In this document: positions 1-7,854 of the stretch, in pieces | Numbering within the stretch: the stretch's first letter is position 1 | Layout: each line of letters opens with the position of its first letter | Source: Spirochaetota bacterium | GTDB taxonomy: Bacteria > Spirochaetota > B62-G9 > DRHN01 | Length of the DNA: 42,693 nt | Direction of reading: 5' to 3' | Assembly (NCBI GenBank): GCA_020342115.1 | Contig: CP070841.1 | Location: 1,124,493 to 1,167,185, forward strand | Notes under the pieces: model-generated | Seen by the model: only the letters and a program-made list of their open reading frames with translations | Database searches by the model: none | Told to the model about the DNA's origin: nothing | Translations under genes and position numbers: made by a program

Positions 1-1
1 C

Positions 2-148
2 AATGAAGCACTACGTCTGTTTAATAAAAGCAATCAGATCCTGGGAGGTGACATGCCGAGCTCACTCTACGAGGATAGGTGCAAAGAGCTCATACAAAAT
101 CCACCTGGAGAGGACTGGGATGGGGTTTTCACGGCAAAAACAAAATAA
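2..148 (+). CDS. C-terminal end of a class III adenylate/guanylate cyclase (partial)
   Basis: The reading frame is open from the window edge to a TAA and encodes 48 residues. It ends in ERC/DRC-type sequence followed by NPPGEDWDGVFTAKTK, which matches the conserved tail (RC..xxNPPPEDWDGV...K) of bacterial CHASE2-type class III nucleotide cyclases, as I remember the family. Only this tail is present; the catalytic domain lies outside the window. The segment LRLFNKSNQILGGDMPSSLY resembles the short TPR-like helix that precedes the tail. Its end overlaps the start of the next gene by 29 bases, so the two are probably co-transcribed. The call rests on a short motif. Confidence 0.7.
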   Translation, partial: NEALRLFNKSNQILGGDMPSSLYEDRCKELIQNPPGEDWDGVFTAKTK

Positions 149-731
149 GGCTATATTCGTTCCGCTTTTATTTTCTCTTATTCTGCTTTTCCCAAGCCTC
201 GCTTGTCCTGATATCTTTGAATATGACCCGGAATTGGATGTTGCCCTTGGCATGCTCGGATACTTCCAGGGAGATGGAGAAAATGTTCCGAGTATTAAAC
301 CTGGACCCTACATCGGTGCTTACCTCAGCATGAAGAGCCCTATCTTCGTATATTTCTTCAACTCTGAAAATGTCTACAACATGTTTGAGGCTGGCGTAGC
401 AGTAAATGAAATCAAAGAGCAAGTCGGGAGTTCCTATATAGTTAACATTCCTGTATCAGTAGATTTTGCTTACAGCTTTGAGGCCTTTCCAAAATTTTCC
501 ATTCTACCCTTTGTAGGATTTGGAGTTGGACTGAACTTAAGTTCACGCGGGTCAGGGGAAAGTTTTCCCCTATATCCATTTGTTAAAACAGGTTTTGAGC
601 TCCGCTACCTTTTATGGGAAGATACTCATCTCAGGTTCAAGCTTGACTACGGGATTGCTTTTATCAGTGAAGTCGAAACTGGATTTATACCATTCTTAAA
701 GGTAAGATTCCCCCTGCCGTTTCTTCCTTAA
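120..731 (+). CDS. Small secreted outer-membrane beta-barrel protein (hypothetical)
   Basis: 203 residues. I chose the ATG at 120 over an upstream in-frame ATG at 3 because GGAGAGG lies about 7 bases before it and the product then begins with a normal signal peptide (basic RQKQNK, hydrophobic FVPLLFSLILLF, cleavage near SLAC/P). The mature part alternates polar and hydrophobic residues, is rich in Gly and aromatics, and ends ...FLKVRFPLPFLP, like an outer-membrane beta-barrel of the opacity/OmpA-like fold. The Cys after SLA could be a relaxed spirochaetal lipobox, but residue -3 is Ser, not Leu. It overlaps the preceding cyclase gene. No specific family recognised. Confidence 0.7.
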   Translation: MGFSRQKQNKAIFVPLLFSLILLFPSLACPDIFEYDPELDVALGMLGYFQGDGENVPSIKPGPYIGAYLSMKSPIFVYFFNSENVYNMFEAGVAVNEIKEQVGSSYIVNIPVSVDFAYSFEAFPKFSILPFVGFGVGLNLSSRGSGESFPLYPFVKTGFELRYLLWEDTHLRFKLDYGIAFISEVETGFIPFLKVRFPLPFLP

Positions 732-846
732 ATATTGGCGTGTAACGGTTCATTCTGTGTAGATTATAACAAACGAAGCAATCGAAGAGTGTCCGGTCCC
801 TGCCATTTTAACTATCATTGGTACAAAAACCCAATTATAACGATGA

Positions 847-3093
847 TTAAAACGATACTATGTCCCCGGCTTTAGGCTTTCTCTCGTAATAAACAGTTTT
901 ACCTCTCGAAATGGTAGGGTACACCTCTGTTACTTTCATACTACCGATGAAAAGGAGTGTATCTCCATCTTTCCTATAAAGCTGCAGAACTTCACCTTCC
1001 TTCACGTTATCCGCACTTCCCAGACTGAAGAGAAAGGTGTTTTCAGATAGAGATTGGATCACCACACCGGTATTCGCTTCTCTTCCTCTCACCGAGAGCT
1101 GCGGTTTGGCCCCAAACTCCCTCATCTCCTCATTGATTCTAACAATCTCATTAAGGGCTAATTCTGCAAAATCTGAATCCCTATACTTTGTGACAAGATC
1201 TCGATACTTATCAAGTGCTTCTGCATAGTAGCCACTCTCATAGGACTGTTGAGCACTCTCCATTATCTCGGCGGCCTTCTGGTTTGCACTGAAGGCAATT
1301 CTATCCTCCTCCTTTTTCGCAACGAGCTTGTTAATTGCTACAATCTCATCTAACGCCTGCTTACTCCTGGAGCTTGGCGCATATTCTGTAACGAGCTCTT
1401 CAAGACTCAATATAGCTTCATCGTATCTTTCGCTCCTCTTATAATCCATTGCTTGCCGAAACACAGCAGAAGATTTTCTCTCAATATCCTCATTTTCTTT
1501 CTCGGTTCGCTCATCAAAAAGCTCATCCATGATCGCCTCTGCCCTGGTCAGGGCTCTCGACTTCAAACCATCATCCTCAACAAGGGTATATGTAGTGAAG
1601 TATCGCGATAGAGCCTCCTCACGTCTCTGTCCCCGCTCAAGCTCAGCTGCCGCTCTATAAGTCTGTTCTCCTATTACATTGAGATTCAGACGATTTTTCT
1701 CCTGTTCAGCAAGCCATAAAATGTTATTTACAAGTTTCTCCTCTACATTCAGCCCGACTTCATCTCCTATGCCTTTGACTCTCGCATTCTCAATTATGGG
1801 CAGTATGGTTTTAAGCTCCCCTATACCACTGTCATAATTCTCCCGTGCAAAATGGTTCAATCCCCTATTGTAGACAGTATTAATCTGTTTTCTAAAGTTC
1901 ATATACTCCTGTTGCTGCAACACAGCACTCTGGAATCGTTCTTCGGCATCTTTCAGCTTTGCCTGTTCCTCTACAAGCGCTTCCTCAATCTCGCCTATTC
2001 GTCTTGAGTATACATCAACCTCGTTTCTTATCTCCTGCTCCTTCTGTCGAAGCGCATTTTCATATTCATCCTTCACATTCTCGATCTCATCCCGTGCATT
2101 CTCTCTTGATTCCAGAAACTCCTGATAGAGACGGTCTCTTTCAAGCTCGAATCTGGTATCAGCATCCTCCACCCCACTGGTGGCTATCCTTTCCCTTGCC
2201 TCCTCGAGCTGTCTTCTGTACTCATCCTGAAGCTCCTGCTCCTTCTGAGCAAGTATTACATCCTGGTTTTGCAGGAAGTACTCCCTTTCTTCCTGCAGAG
2301 CACTTAACCTCGAACGGGCTTCCTTGAGCTTCTCTTTCTGTTCTGCAACCTCCTGTTCGGATTTTCTCCTTATTTCACGGATGACCTCCTCTTCAACACC
2401 CGATATCCTCCCTCCGACCTCCTGCTCTCTCACTCTTTCTCTTGTTGTTGTAATATAAAATAAAAAGCCCGCAAGAAAGACTATAACAATGGCCACATTT
2501 ATAACAAGAGGCAGAATTAATCCTTTTCTTTCACTTGCTATCACGTCATCGGCATAGACGAGCCGTTTATTCTTCTGTATTTCTTCATCTATTGACCTGT
2601 ATATCTCCTCCTCACTTACTTCCTCGAAAACTTCCCCAGCCTCCTCACCGACTCCCGCAACATCTTCTACACGAGCAGAGCCCACAATCTCTTCTATGTC
2701 TTCGGTCGTCACAGATTGCTCATTGTTCGTTATATATTGAAGATCCATAACCGGGATCAATCTACCTTCATTCCGAACGAAGAATTGGATGGAAGAGTTA
2801 GGCTTTCTTGATCCTATCCGTTCGGTGGCCTTCAGCCTCATATAACCAACGATACGGTCAATGGTAAATCCATAGTAGTCTTTCTGGTCTTTAATGAACA
2901 GGATGTTTTCAGCTGGCACCTCTTCCTTCTCAGGGAGGGGGATATACGATTTAAGGCTTTTTACCTCAACACCTGTTTCGAGCATGAAGGTGTCTTTTGT
3001 CGGATGTTTATTGATGAGGATCTTTTCAACTTGATCCGGCTCAACAGCGATTATGAAGCCGTTCAAACTGAAACATAGTATCTTTTCACTCAT
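847..3093 (-). CDS. CheW-like domain fused to TM segment, coiled coil, TPRs and C-terminal SH3-like domain
   Basis: 748 residues. Residues 4-122 resemble a CheW/SH3-like coupling domain: an opening ILCFSLNGFIIAVEPDQVEKI strand-helix pattern, a YGFTIDRIVGYMRL strand, and a final GRLIPVMDLQYI; the usual GVINLRG loop is not recognisable. An acidic linker leads to one membrane helix (about 192-215), a long Glu/Arg/Gln-rich coiled coil (about 216-410), TPR-like repeats (about 420-660) and a C-terminal beta domain with SADNVKEGEVLQLYRKDGD, like the FlgT C-terminal/SH3-like domains. Predicted topology: CheW in the cytoplasm, the rest in the periplasm. The ATG at 3093 has GGAAAG about 8 bases upstream; an earlier TTG at 3099 lacks this. 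It overlaps the preceding gene by 8 bases, indicating coupling. Function unknown; the domain order is not one I know. Confidence 0.75.
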   Translation of the reverse strand: MSEKILCFSLNGFIIAVEPDQVEKILINKHPTKDTFMLETGVEVKSLKSYIPLPEKEEVPAENILFIKDQKDYYGFTIDRIVGYMRLKATERIGSRKPNSSIQFFVRNEGRLIPVMDLQYITNNEQSVTTEDIEEIVGSARVEDVAGVGEEAGEVFEEVSEEEIYRSIDEEIQKNKRLVYADDVIASERKGLILPLVINVAIVIVFLAGFLFYITTTRERVREQEVGGRISGVEEEVIREIRRKSEQEVAEQKEKLKEARSRLSALQEEREYFLQNQDVILAQKEQELQDEYRRQLEEARERIATSGVEDADTRFELERDRLYQEFLESRENARDEIENVKDEYENALRQKEQEIRNEVDVYSRRIGEIEEALVEEQAKLKDAEERFQSAVLQQQEYMNFRKQINTVYNRGLNHFARENYDSGIGELKTILPIIENARVKGIGDEVGLNVEEKLVNNILWLAEQEKNRLNLNVIGEQTYRAAAELERGQRREEALSRYFTTYTLVEDDGLKSRALTRAEAIMDELFDERTEKENEDIERKSSAVFRQAMDYKRSERYDEAILSLEELVTEYAPSSRSKQALDEIVAINKLVAKKEEDRIAFSANQKAAEIMESAQQSYESGYYAEALDKYRDLVTKYRDSDFAELALNEIVRINEEMREFGAKPQLSVRGREANTGVVIQSLSENTFLFSLGSADNVKEGEVLQLYRKDGDTLLFIGSMKVTEVYPTISRGKTVYYERKPKAGDIVSF

Positions 3094-4372
3094 TGACAAT
3101 ACTTTCCATTTCTGAGATTAATTCTTTATCATAAGAATAATTATTTCTGATTTCTTCAAATATTTTTAATGCCTCCTCCCTGTCGAGGTACTGGTATAAA
3201 AGCCTCCCCTTCAGAAGGTAAATGTTCGGATAGCGTGGCGATTCCGGATAATTAACGAGAAAATAATCCAGCTCTCTTTTAAGATCCTCAAAAAGGTATA
3301 AGCTCTTCTCACCCGAATCATGATAGAGTGTTGCATAGAGGTTATAAAACTCCTGATAGAGCTCTCCACTCTCGTCATCTATACGGACAGGTCGCACACT
3401 GTTGTAACTCTCCATTGCTTTTTCTGCATCCCCAAGTCTTAGCTCAACATCAAGAAGGTACTGTATTCCGTAGGGAAAGAGCTCATAGAGGGGGTATTCG
3501 TACACAAAACTTCTCAAATATTGCCTCGCCTTCGGATAATTCCCCATTCTATAGTAGCTATATCCGGTTTCATAATACGAGATTGGTACAAACTGCGAAT
3601 CCTCGTAGAGATTTATCACCAGTATAAACTTTTTAACAGCATCCTCCCACTGTTCTCTTCCGATTAACTCCATTCCCGATGCAAAGATATTACGGTCATC
3701 CATCCCTGTGTAGGGACGTATCTCCACACCACTCATAGCCTGTTTATCCTCTCGGCTCCCCATAGATAATTTTGACAGCTTGAGAATATTGTATCCAAAA
3801 ATTCCACCGAATACTAATGAGGTAACGCCAAGAGCATGAGCATTCACAGGTTCGTTTATGTTCGAGAAATGAATCATACCTAAAATAGAGGCACCGACCA
3901 GAGCAGCTGAGAATATAGTCTCTGTGACAGCTGTTCTCTGCTGATGAAAATACTCGGATGTGTTAATCGAGATCACACCTTCACTTGTATCGATATTATA
4001 TGTGCCTCCTGGAAGATTATGGACGATAAGAGGAGTTTTCCCAGCATTCACCTCGTTGAGATATAGAGCTTGATCATTCTGGTTTAGCACTATGCTGATA
4101 TTCGATGAAGTGAGGGTATAAAAGCGAATAGGTCTTTGGATATCTCGAAGCACGACCTCCTCTTCAGCATCTTCGAATCCGCTCTTTTTAAAGGTGAGCT
4201 TAATCCTGTCCTCTTTGATATCGTGCAATCTCAAAGGCGTTTTACCTAGAAGTTCTTCTCCAGAATAAACAGATGCATTGATCGGGTCGCTGTTTATAAA
4301 GAGCTCGTAAGAATACCCTGTCGCTGAGATAAACATTGAAATTAAAATGGTAATAAATATCTTTTTACACAA
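3086..4372 (-). CDS. PEGA-domain and TPR-repeat envelope protein
   Basis: 428 residues from a TTG start at 4372; no in-frame ATG exists. A TTG at 4420 would also be in frame but lacks a ribosome site, whereas AAAGGGG lies 11 bases before 4372 and the product then starts with a clean signal peptide (MCKKIFITILISMFISATGYS). Two PEGA-type repeats follow: INSDPINASVYSGEELLGKTPL and LNQNDQALYLNEVNAGKTPL, each ending GKTPL. Next come two hydrophobic segments (about residues 150-200) and TPR helices (EQWEDAVKKFILVI..., YYRMGNYPKARQYL, ELRLGDAEKAMESY). PEGA domains are usually surface or envelope modules. Second-to-last gene of the four-gene operon, overlapping the CheW-like gene. Confidence 0.75.
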   Translation of the reverse strand: MCKKIFITILISMFISATGYSYELFINSDPINASVYSGEELLGKTPLRLHDIKEDRIKLTFKKSGFEDAEEEVVLRDIQRPIRFYTLTSSNISIVLNQNDQALYLNEVNAGKTPLIVHNLPGGTYNIDTSEGVISINTSEYFHQQRTAVTETIFSAALVGASILGMIHFSNINEPVNAHALGVTSLVFGGIFGYNILKLSKLSMGSREDKQAMSGVEIRPYTGMDDRNIFASGMELIGREQWEDAVKKFILVINLYEDSQFVPISYYETGYSYYRMGNYPKARQYLRSFVYEYPLYELFPYGIQYLLDVELRLGDAEKAMESYNSVRPVRIDDESGELYQEFYNLYATLYHDSGEKSLYLFEDLKRELDYFLVNYPESPRYPNIYLLKGRLLYQYLDREEALKIFEEIRNNYSYDKELISEMESIVNE

Positions 4373-4388
4373 CCTAATATCTACCCCT

Positions 4389-5408
4389 TTAGAAATGAAA
4401 TATAACTCCCATCTCACCAATTAGCGAGCTAAGGGGTGTATCCATATATGCTATATTCATATATCCAAACTTCAATGATAGGTAGTGGTCCTTGAGAGGG
4501 TTCAGAATTAAACTTACACCCACCTTAATATAAGGATCTATAGACCTGTACGGCTCATCTTCGATTGCAAGAGTGGAAACACCCATACCACCGCCTAAAT
4601 CTATGGTTACCGCATTTAAAAAACCCTTTATACTGAAAAGATACCGGACCAAAACTCCCACAGGAAGCACAGTAAGTTCTGTTTCCTTATGAGACTCATC
4701 GGCATTTCTGCTGATATATACAAATCCTGTACTCAGGCCAAAACCGAGAGGAAAAACCTCGATCTTGGGAAAGAGATTATAAAAAAGCTCACCAGATATC
4801 CCTGTATCAAAGTTTTCAATCCAATCCCCTACAGGAACCACAATCCCACCAGAAACTGAAACATTATTATGCACTTCCAGCACTTCGGTTTTTATGAACC
4901 TCTTGATTTCCGGATTATATACCTGTTCTTTCTCTTCTATATCATAATCCATGATCTCCTCTACACTAAGCTTCTCTACCGCACGCAGTTGATCGTTGTA
5001 TTCTTTCTGTCCCTCACCTATTGCAATGATCAATCCGCTCTCAATATAAAAGACCTTCCCTAGCACGACAGGTCTTCCATTCTCTACATAAAACTGACCG
5101 AAGATCACCTCATGAATTCCCCTGAGCAGTGCTATGTTTAGCAGGAGATCACTCTCCCAAAGTTCATAAGGCGAGTCAGTACGGTAATTCTTGAGACCTT
5201 CTCCGTCAATCAGTGTAAACTGTTTATCAGGAATCTTTTCCTTAATGTTTGTATAAATGCATATCGGCAACTTGTACATCATATCTGAATATGAATCATC
5301 ACCAGAAATATTCTTGAAATAATACACCAAAACCTTTGTCTCTTGTTTAGCAAAAATGAATGACGAAGGCAAAAGGATAAATAGCGCTATAAGTATAGCA
5401 TTTTTCAT
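4389..5408 (-). CDS. TolB-like/FlgO-like periplasmic domain joined to an outer-membrane beta-barrel
   Basis: 339 residues with a clear signal peptide (MKNAILIALFILLPSSFIFA). Residues about 23-140 (VLVYYFKNISGDDSYSDMMY, ...IHEVIFGQFYVENGRPVVLG...YIESGLIIAIGEG) have the layout of TolB-N/CsgG/FlgO-like domains: strand, Asn-x-Ser-Gly-Asp turn, helix, then GxF..E.GRPVV and a closing strand. Residues about 185-339 look like a beta-barrel: alternating strands with SGGIVVPVGDW, FGLSTGFVYISR, VTIDLGGGMGVSTL, ending ...GEMGVIFHF with a terminal Phe as in outer-membrane proteins. It lies 4 bases after the DUF192 gene and 16 before the PEGA-TPR start, so one operon. Not recognised as a named protein. Confidence 0.7.
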   Translation of the reverse strand: MKNAILIALFILLPSSFIFAKQETKVLVYYFKNISGDDSYSDMMYKLPICIYTNIKEKIPDKQFTLIDGEGLKNYRTDSPYELWESDLLLNIALLRGIHEVIFGQFYVENGRPVVLGKVFYIESGLIIAIGEGQKEYNDQLRAVEKLSVEEIMDYDIEEKEQVYNPEIKRFIKTEVLEVHNNVSVSGGIVVPVGDWIENFDTGISGELFYNLFPKIEVFPLGFGLSTGFVYISRNADESHKETELTVLPVGVLVRYLFSIKGFLNAVTIDLGGGMGVSTLAIEDEPYRSIDPYIKVGVSLILNPLKDHYLSLKFGYMNIAYMDTPLSSLIGEMGVIFHF

Positions 5409-5412
5409 TGTT

Positions 5413-5856
5413 CTATTTCACCATATCGAGATTTATCCTATCTCCAACCGATAATCCAGCCTCTTTAAAAAAGTTCAGGTTGGCCTCAATCGCATACCTG
5501 CACGGTTTGCTTGATCGTACAGGTATAAGAGAAAAGGGTTTCATATCAAATATATCGGTAACTTTTCCGTTTTTATCCAAAAAAGCGATAGAAAGATAAA
5601 GCTCAGTATCTTTCATCCAGAAGGAGCGAATCTCGTCGTCTCTAAACACAAAGAGCATCCCTGCATTCCAATCAAGGCTCTTTCTCTTCATTAACCCTTT
5701 GCGCCGCTCAGATGGAGTTCGAGCAATTTCAACAGTAAGGGGGCGTCCATTTATACTGAGAGTGATCTTCTCATTGTCCTGTCCTCGTGATGCCCAGGCA
5801 GCAGACCATAACGAAACAGCAATGAACCAGTACCCTGCTGCTAATCTCATTTTCAT
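5413..5856 (-). CDS. DUF192 family secreted protein
   Basis: 147 residues. After a short signal sequence (MRLAAGYWFIAVSLWSAAWA) the whole mature protein matches DUF192 (PF02643): VEIARTPSERRKGLMKRKSL, GMLFVFRDDEIRSFWMKDTE, LSIAFLDKNGKVTDI and the closing AIEANLNFFKEAGLSVGD. The family is small, beta-rich and of unknown biochemical role, and is often exported. AGGAAAG precedes the ATG. It is the first gene of the four-gene envelope operon; the next gene begins 4 bases after its stop. Its link to the other three proteins is by position only. Confidence 0.88.
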   Translation of the reverse strand: MKMRLAAGYWFIAVSLWSAAWASRGQDNEKITLSINGRPLTVEIARTPSERRKGLMKRKSLDWNAGMLFVFRDDEIRSFWMKDTELYLSIAFLDKNGKVTDIFDMKPFSLIPVRSSKPCRYAIEANLNFFKEAGLSVGDRINLDMVK

Positions 5857-6061
5857 ACTCTTTCCTTGCAGTTATAATCAAGGTTACTTTACATACCCAG
5901 ACAAATAAGACTCATGCCTGACTTTGCCAATGCAACACACACTAATTTCAAAAATAACATGATAGTAGCTATAAAAGGAGAGATTTTTTTGTAGAAAAAT
6001 TGCTGAAAAAGAAAAAAGATACGATCTGGAATAGCTAAAATCTTTATTCATTGGGAGAATT

Positions 6062-6089
6062 AAAAAAGAGTCAAGCAAAGATTTGACCC
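6062..6089 (-). terminator. Rho-independent terminator after the beta-barrel gene ending at 6099
   Basis: Read on the minus strand, GGGTCAA pairs with TTGACTC (7 pairs, one G-U) around an 8-base loop and is followed by six T residues. It starts about 10 bases after the stop codon at 6099. The + strand copy is also followed by a T-rich run, so it may work both ways. It separates the upstream barrel and lipoprotein genes from the DUF192 operon. Confidence 0.75.
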
Positions 6090-6098
6090 CTTTATTTT

Positions 6099-6761
6099 TT
6101 AGAATGCACAGGCAAACGCTACCTTGCCACCATAATACATTTGTTGAGCATCTTTTTTGAAAAAGCATATCATCCAGGGTTCAAGTGCGATGGATAAACC
6201 CTCTCCAAGAAGCGCCTGAAAGCCAACCCTCCCATCGATCCCATATTCGCTCTTTGATGTCACCCATCTGAATTCTTCGTCAAACATACTTGCTATCGGT
6301 ATATAAGAGCCTATTTTTAAGTATAAGCCAATGTGGCGCTCGGCTCCAAAGCGGTGTTCATAAGCGACGCCAGACTTGAGGAAAATAGAACCTAAGCTGT
6401 ATACATTTAAAAAAGGGAGGAAAACGTTATACATATGGGAGATTGTTGGATTAATATAGATGCTTAAAAAATCGCTATCACTTTCAGTCTTGATTATGTT
6501 GAGCATCGAATGCATCTCCACAGCATTCACCACTCCTAACAGGGAAGCGGAAAGTCCCAACTGCACACGGTTGCCGAGCCCGATATCGTATCGGATAGCA
6601 TATATCAAAAGCGTTGGAATTTCAAAACCCCCGCTCACCGTTATGGCGCTTGTCAGATGCGGCAGTGTCCCAGCGCCATGTACGAGCTTCTGATCCGAGG
6701 CCAGGGCTTGTTGGAACATAACACAACAGGCGAAAAAGAAGAGCAGGAATAACCGTTTCAT
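6099..6761 (-). CDS. Hypothetical outer-membrane beta-barrel protein
   Basis: 220 residues starting with a signal peptide (MKRLFLLFFFACCVMFQQALA, cleavage before SDQK). The mature chain shows amphipathic strands separated by turns (ITVSGGFEIPTLLIYAIRYD, RVQLGLSASLLG, HIGLYLKIGSYIP, DGRVGFQALLGEGLSIALEP) and ends KVAFACAF with the terminal Phe usual for barrels. GAGGAGGG lies 7 bases before the ATG. It stands alone between the lipoprotein gene and a terminator. No family recognised. Confidence 0.65.
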   Translation of the reverse strand: MKRLFLLFFFACCVMFQQALASDQKLVHGAGTLPHLTSAITVSGGFEIPTLLIYAIRYDIGLGNRVQLGLSASLLGVVNAVEMHSMLNIIKTESDSDFLSIYINPTISHMYNVFLPFLNVYSLGSIFLKSGVAYEHRFGAERHIGLYLKIGSYIPIASMFDEEFRWVTSKSEYGIDGRVGFQALLGEGLSIALEPWMICFFKKDAQQMYYGGKVAFACAF

Positions 6762-6844
6762 GGTATCCCTCCTCTATAAAATAAGCGAATCCTGCTTCAT
6801 CTAGGATTTAATGAGAGTTAATAATTTATCTTGCTGAAACATTT

Positions 6845-7372
6845 TTATAAACCAGATGCTTCTATTTTTATAGACCAGCTGCCAAGCGTACCGTCAGTAC
6901 CTGCTGTCCAGTCTAATATGGTAAGCTGCCAGGTGCCAAACGTCTCAACATCCACAAAACTGTTGAAATCACCCTCTGATTGATATGTTTCAGGAACAAC
7001 AACTCCGCTATATGTGACAAGTCTTGAAAGACCACTTTCATTGGAGTCATCAACAAATACATACGTTCCTGCATAAGCATTTGTTCCACCCCTTTGATCC
7101 ACCAGCGTCACCCTTTTGTCGCCAACTTTTTCCACTCTGATCATCAAATCTGAGGCATTCGCATAATTTAGATTGGTTAAAGTCACTTCTAAAATCCTGT
7201 AGACTGCTCCTTTATCAGAAATGTCTATTGTAAAAGAATTAATTCCGCTGATGATGCTGCCACCTGTGCCACTATAAGTTGTAGTCGTATTAAAAAGGCC
7301 ACATGATAGTAACATAAGCGATACTATTACAACGATACATACGATCATACTAATGTAGATTTTGTTTCTCAT
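6845..7372 (-). CDS. Lipoprotein with a P-domain (proprotein convertase-type)
   Basis: 175 residues from the ATG at 7372, chosen over the ATG at 7384 because GGAG lies 6 bases upstream of it. The start MRNKIYISMIVCIVVIVSLM leads to a lipobox LLSC, so the protein should be lipidated and anchored in a membrane. The C-terminal half has the P-domain pattern (PF01483): VTLTNLNYANASDLMIRVE, then FVDVETFGTWQLTILDWTAG and DGTLGSWSIKIEASG. P-domains usually flank subtilisin-like or other secreted hydrolases; here the domain stands alone with no protease. Role unknown, possibly surface binding. Confidence 0.8.
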   Translation of the reverse strand: MRNKIYISMIVCIVVIVSLMLLSCGLFNTTTTYSGTGGSIISGINSFTIDISDKGAVYRILEVTLTNLNYANASDLMIRVEKVGDKRVTLVDQRGGTNAYAGTYVFVDDSNESGLSRLVTYSGVVVPETYQSEGDFNSFVDVETFGTWQLTILDWTAGTDGTLGSWSIKIEASGL

Positions 7373-7818
7373 GTCATTCTCCATAGTTATTGGAAATGGT
7401 AAGTTTTACATGAAAAAGATCACCACATACACTTTTTATAAATACATATAGGTCAACCTATTGTGAAATATTAATGTCACGATTGTAAGCAAGCTCACCT
7501 TTCATGCTGTGTTCCTGAATCGTGGCAAGTATGAGGTTGTTATTGGAAGGTATTACTGCTTGTACACGATCCAGGATATTCACCTCTTTCATAGACTCAT
7601 CTACTGAATCGTTTCAGTCTATTTGTACAATAAATAATATCAAAGAAATCATTATTTACAATAAAAATTTTACTATTATTGTTATGATATCTTTTATTGT
7701 ATGTTTTGTTTATAGTTGGGTTATTTATTAAGGAATACGAGGGGAAGGTCAAAATGCTCAATTTTTTATGTAAATCCTTGGTTTATTGGGAGTTAGATGG
7801 TTTAGTCAATGGTTTGCC
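7373..7818. other. Divergent intergenic region, AT-rich
   Basis: About 450 bases between the divergent lipoprotein and GerMN genes. It holds an AT-rich inverted repeat (8-base arms at 7631-7638 and 7651-7658, 12-base loop) and the GerMN promoter at its right edge. A 69-codon frame at 7522-7731 starts with GTG, has no ribosome site and no recognisable product, so I do not call it. I could not identify a clear promoter for the lipoprotein gene; TTGACC near 7450 on the minus strand lacks a matching -10. Confidence 0.5.
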
Positions 7819-7847
7819 TTGACAATTGTATAATTGAAATCTATATT
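7819..7847 (+). promoter_or_regulatory. Sigma-70-type promoter for the GerMN-nadE-SBP-apbE operon
   Basis: Perfect -35 TTGACA (7819-7824), 17-base spacer, then TATATT (7842-7847). The expected start of transcription is about 7854, one base before the ATG at 7855. A TATAAT also occurs at 7829-7834 but has no -35 at proper distance; if used, the leader would still be only about 14 bases. Confidence 0.8.
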
Positions 7848-7854
7848 GCATAAA

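Noticed and set aside
735..846. Terminator in the convergent gap after the first barrel gene
   Set aside because: Only a weak ATTGG/CCAAT stem without a T-run is present.
5884..6168. 94-codon minus-strand frame
   Set aside because: Overlaps the barrel gene end and its terminator in another frame; no ribosome site.
7522..7731. 69-codon open frame in the divergent gap
   Set aside because: GTG start, no ribosome site, no recognisable product, AT-driven composition; probably chance.
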